This document shows positions 62,470-64,000 of a stretch of DNA of 64,000 nt, in pieces; within the stretch, counting starts at the first letter, position 1; every line of letters begins with the position of its first letter. Both the position numbers and the translations under genes were made by a program. Source of the stretch: Panonychus citri (taxonomy: Eukaryota; Arthropoda; Arachnida; Trombidiformes; Tetranychidae); assembly GCF_014898815.1 (NCBI RefSeq), contig NW_026515547.1:806001-870000 (forward strand). The letters are read 5' to 3'. Below the pieces are notes generated by a model. It saw only the letters and a list, made by a program, of their open reading frames with translations. It did not search any database and was not told where the DNA came from.

Positions 62470-64000
62470 TCAACAATTAATCGCCTACACAACAATCGGC
62501 TTACAATCGTAGGAACAGATCCACCATCCGGAAACAATTAGCAATTAAAAAAGTTTACTATCTATCAAATCTCTTTGTAAATTTGATAATCAATCTCATA
62601 ATACAGAAAATCCCAACACTATCAAAAAAAATCCGAAAAATTAACTTGGAAAATTGAAAACCGAAATCAAGAAATTGTTACAATTTGATCATAAAATCAA
62701 AATGAAGTTCATTTAATTATCCAAATTTCCGTCTCAATAACTGAGATATATTTTGTATTACCAAACACATGACAATTAGTAAATTACACCAATTAAAGGA
62801 ATAACCAACAATCAACAACCAAATTAAAGTTAATCATTATACCCAAAAATGTCGATCAACCAACAAAATCAAAAGTAAAACTTAATCACATAGACAACAA
62901 TTAAGTAAACATATGCTACCAATGAAAAGACAATTAAAAAGAGGAGAAAACTAATTAGCAATAAGAATAATAATAAAAATTGATTGCAAAGTTTCAATTC
63001 AGTTATAGACCAACGTTTTCAGGGTGTTTTCATAGTTATCCGGTTTTTGGTTACATGAATGTTGATGATGATTAATAATAATAATCTAAAACTCTCAACG
63101 AGTGGGTTAACATTTGATTAACTTAATCTGCCGATCTGATTGTTGTCCCAAAAATAAAAAGCAACTTTTGCCTACAAAGAAAAGCAAAAAACTTGATTAA
63201 CTGCAAGACCAAAAAAAGAGTAACCAGAAAACCAGCTCACAATTCATCTGATTAAATTGGAGTGGGTGTTGTGAGTTGATTGCGTGAGTGTAAAACTGAA
63301 CAATTTATGCCATCGTTTGACACACATCCTTTTAATACATCCACTCACTCACAGAGTCATTCATTTGTTATCATCAGAATGATCATCATCTTATTTGTCA
63401 CATCCGATTTAAGTTTCCACTTCCCCTGAAAGAGACATGATAATTTCCGGTTCATTTTTTTTTTACTGTGGAGGCGGAAAAGTAAATCTATTTCATTAAG
63501 GTATTTCCTTTTAATCGTTTTTTTATTTTTATTATTTATCATCTTAAATTGATTTCGCGTTGTTAATTGTTAACCCTAAGGTAAATTGTAAAATGGTTGT
63601 TTGTCTCAGAGTGAGAGATAGTATACAAGCCAAGAGAGTGTTAGGATGAAAAGAGAAAGAGAGAGAGAGAGAGACAGAGTGAGAAGGAAGATAAAAAGAG
63701 GAAGATAGGAAGATAGAGGAGGCGAGGGTTCTCTCACCTAACCTTATATGGTTAGTAATATAAGCTCCTTGCCAGATTGTAGTTTTTGGCATCATCATCA
63801 AAATCAGCAATACATATAAGATATTTCGTATAATAGATTACAGATGATGATGATTTTCATGGTGGTGGTAGAGAGAGAGAGAGAGAGAGAGAGGATGATG
63901 AAGATGATGTAGATATAATGGTGAGGATGAAGATGATAAAGATGAGGAGGATGATGTACATTTAAGATTTTTTCTTCTTTTATATTTACATTTACAACCT
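62470..64000. other. gene-free right end of the window
   Basis: Holds the FPPS 3' UTR (A-rich), then non-coding DNA with GA-rich tracts at about 63653-63676 and 63870-63893 and GATGAT/GATGAA-rich sequence to the end. The low-complexity open frames here have no protein-like character. Confidence 0.5.
63870..63893. repeat. (GA)n microsatellite followed by GAT-rich DNA
   Basis: A GA run of about 24 bp, followed up to about 63960 by imperfect GATGAT/GATGAA repeats. Confidence 0.85.

Noticed and set aside
1..64000. tRNA, rRNA, transposon or viral insertion
   Set aside because: I looked for tRNA-like cloverleaf boxes, transposase or reverse-transcriptase motifs and long terminal repeats, and saw none I could support by eye.

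Overview
This is a nuclear eukaryotic window, very AT-rich, gene-dense, with mostly short GT-AG introns (about 50-120 bp) and many nearly intronless genes. The protein set is clearly animal (Rab5, Rabaptin-5, LIS1, Orai, TMEM59-like, UBE2G2, farnesyl diphosphate synthase). The compact AT-rich style and the Rabaptin with a C-terminal FYVE-type finger fit an arthropod; a mite, possibly a spider mite such as Tetranychus, is my best guess. That species-level guess is from general style, not from a search.

Layout, left to right. A TMEM59-like membrane protein (307-7567, minus) has unusually long introns and sits head-to-head with Rab5 (9263-11735, plus). Then come NDUFS6 of complex I (12554-12985, minus), an unnamed two-pass membrane protein (13761-14520, minus), a Rabaptin-5 homologue (16485-18537, minus), LSM4 (18923-19443, plus) and LIS1/PAFAH1B1 (20231-24106, minus). 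From 25585 to 43860 (plus) lies one remarkable gene: a signal-peptide exon, fifteen consecutive tiny exons of 18-72 bp that are all multiples of three and all flanked by phase-1 introns, one 37-bp adapter exon, a giant 16-kb repeat-rich exon, and a 62-bp last exon. After it come MIX23/CCDC58 (44368-45321, minus, five small exons), Orai (46349-47041, plus), DDX23/PRP28 (47486-49636, plus), Notchless/NLE1 (50071-52117, plus), an unnamed coiled-coil protein (52373-54467, minus), UBE2G2 (54907-55876, plus), mitochondrial GATC (56396-56737, minus) and farnesyl diphosphate synthase (59635-62469, plus). The last 1.5 kb shows no gene.

The ordinary genes are conserved housekeeping functions and are not an operon. 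The one obvious functional pair is Rab5 with its effector Rabaptin-5, about 5 kb apart. Several promoters share a CTCF-like motif (a CCACCAG-TGGC or AGATGGCGAC core), and three genes for mitochondrial proteins share an ATCACATG box upstream.

The candidate undescribed system is the 25.6-43.9 kb gene. It appears to encode a secreted, Ser/Thr/Asn/Asp-rich protein of about 5,600 residues whose N-terminal region is assembled from interchangeable microexons, an architecture suited to combinatorial splicing. Its 3' half, as given, carries eleven frame breaks, every one a loss of a single base. This looks more like uncorrected assembly error in repeats than like decay, but decay cannot be excluded from sequence alone.
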